A stretch of 64,000 nt of DNA. It comes from Streptococcus sp. 1643 (GTDB taxonomy: Bacteria > Bacillota > Bacilli > Lactobacillales > Streptococcaceae). Position numbers and translations under genes: made by a program. Position 1 is the first letter of the stretch. Each line of letters opens with the position of its first letter. The notes under the pieces were generated by a model. That model saw only the letters and a program-made list of their open reading frames with translations. It was not told where the DNA came from and made no database searches. Shown one piece after another: positions 63,140 through 64,000 of the stretch. The DNA lies in assembly GCF_006228325.1 (NCBI RefSeq), contig NZ_CP040231.1:1375001-1439000 (forward strand), given 5' to 3'.

Positions 63140-64000
63140 CTACTCTTTCTCATTCAGATAAACTACCTGTGTCTGTTTGACAAAGCCGATTTTTTCATAC
63201 AAGCGCTTGGCACCTACGTTGCTATCTTCCACGGCAATCTGAAATTCCTTATCATTTTGCTCAATTAGTTGGTTGACAAGGGATTTTGCTAAATAGCTTC
63301 CGTAGCCTTTGCCACGTTCAAGTTCTGATATTGCTAAACCGTAGAAGTAATTCGTATCGCTCGATAAATCAATCGTGCAAGTTCCAATAACCTGACCGTC
63401 TTTTAATAAAATATATAGGCGACTTTCTGAATCCTTCAGAGCTTCAGCGACATATCTATCCACAACTTCTCTCGATTCATGTTCCTCTGAAAATGCCTGA
63501 AATTTTAACTGACTAATTTGATCTTGATACGAACTATCTGCTAACAAAACTTCAAGATTGGAATGCTTTTCTAACGGATAAGGCCTTCTATCCTTACCTA
63601 ACCAGGTTTCTGTATCCTCGTCCTCGACCAATCCCCAGTTGCTGACAAAATCAGGATAATTCTCTAAAAAAATACGTTCTGTCTGAAAAGTGACTGACCT
63701 AATGGGAAAAGAAGCTGTTTCTCTCTCAAAACTAGTAAACAATGCACGCGCAATCCCCTGACGGCGATGATCTGGATGAACCAGCATCGTCACTTCCACA
63801 TCTTGGTCATCTGCATAGACAGTTAATAAACCAACAAGTTCGCCTTTTTCATAATAAAGGAAAAAGGCGGGCATGTTTGGGTCAAAATTAAGCATGTTAG
63901 AAAGATAGGGATCACGGTAGGTACCGTCATAGGCTTGGCAACAGTTAATTAGTTTTTTCGCCTCAGATAACTCCTCTTGGCTTAACTTGTTTCTTGCTTG
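63140..64000 (-). CDS. GNAT-family acetyltransferase, tandem-domain type (5' end beyond the right edge)
   Basis: The frame stays open from 63140 to the window edge with no stop through 64000, adding at least 35 codons ahead of the ATG at 63895 (YDGTYRDPYLSNML), so the true start is outside. Two GNAT folds are visible: VHPDHRRQGIARALF (first acetyl-CoA loop) and ISELERGKGYGSYLAKSLV followed by VEDSNVGAKRLYEKIGF (second). The second is complete. It transfers an acetyl group; the acceptor is unknown. It leads the run into the nucleoside phosphorylase gene. Confidence 0.88.
   Translation of the reverse strand, partial: QARNKLSQEELSEAKKLINCCQAYDGTYRDPYLSNMLNFDPNMPAFFLYYEKGELVGLLTVYADDQDVEVTMLVHPDHRRQGIARALFTSFERETASFPIRSVTFQTERIFLENYPDFVSNWGLVEDEDTETWLGKDRRPYPLEKHSNLEVLLADSSYQDQISQLKFQAFSEEHESREVVDRYVAEALKDSESRLYILLKDGQVIGTCTIDLSSDTNYFYGLAISELERGKGYGSYLAKSLVNQLIEQNDKEFQIAVEDSNVGAKRLYEKIGFVKQTQVVYLNEKE

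Noticed and set aside
1..64000. CRISPR array, prophage, intact IS element, tRNA or rRNA
   Set aside because: No spaced direct repeats, phage structural genes, transposase frames, or tRNA/rRNA sequences were recognised on reading the window.

Overview
The window is a low-GC Gram-positive chromosome segment that looks like a mitis-group Streptococcus (S. mitis, S. oralis or S. infantis type). The reasons are the psaBCA-tpx-psaR manganese locus, the branched-peptide murM-murN pair, RNase J2, the DacB/LdcB carboxypeptidase lipoprotein, MsmK, PepV, PepO, and a 1840-residue wall-anchored protein with a YSIRK-like signal and an LPNTG sorting motif. No intact insertion sequence, prophage, CRISPR array, rRNA or tRNA was seen. 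Species naming rests on recognised protein families, not on a database search.

Layout. 1-1533: the first 13 codons of apt at the left edge, then rplA and rplK, each behind a leader sharing an L1-operator-like motif. 1550-12700: a mostly minus-strand housekeeping block (LD-carboxypeptidase lipoprotein, HIT protein, M42 aminopeptidase, BrnQ, rhodanese, uracil-DNA glycosylase-like protein, PepV, nitroreductase, phosphoesterase, UvrC). It is interrupted by a plus-strand tandem pair of duplicated DUF1307-type lipoproteins, the first of which has a one-base deletion near its 3' end. 12701-17339: cell-wall region with murM-murN, a matrixin-like metalloprotease, and esterase EstA; a broken copy of the metalloprotease 3' end lies on the other side of murMN. 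17408-22609: RNase J2, a LysM-CHAP secreted hydrolase, and RecJ. 22787-26622: a polar amino-acid ABC importer and a nucleotidyltransferase-fold protein.

26909-34034: small membrane and regulatory genes, a second phosphoesterase paralogue, and a threonyl T-box leader controlling a small P-loop protein and thrS. 34178-40559: a DUF389 membrane protein, a decayed DUF898-type gene, a BceS/BceR-like two-component pair with no transporter beside it, a TetR regulator with two matching operators and a membrane-anchored ferredoxin-reductase-like protein, and a DUF2974-type hydrolase. 40642-46164: the giant adhesin, with about ten 50-residue C-terminal repeats. 46779-55125: metallo-beta-lactamase-fold hydrolase, lipoprotein, PepO, PsaBCA, a structured palindromic intergenic element, Tpx, PsaR and a small membrane protein. 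55156-64000: dtd-relA, msmK behind a probable catabolite-response element, and a tightly packed minus-strand run (GNAT, nucleoside phosphorylase, RibD-C/DHFR-like, cysS, mrnC, PucR-type regulator) that runs off the right edge.

Functional themes are cell-wall building and remodelling (MurMN, DacB, LysM-CHAP, sortase-anchored adhesin), manganese and peroxide defence (Psa, Tpx, PsaR), stringent response and translation (rplKA, thrS, cysS, relA, dtd), RNA and DNA maintenance (RNase J2, Mini-III, UvrC, RecJ), and peptide and amino-acid supply (PepV, PepO, M42 peptidase, BrnQ, amino-acid ABC importer). The items most worth a second look are the TetR/anchored-reductase unit, the T-box-controlled P-loop gene, the metalloprotease remnant flanking murMN, the frameshifted lipoprotein, the DUF898 pseudogene, the palindromic element between psaA and tpx, and the cre site at msmK.
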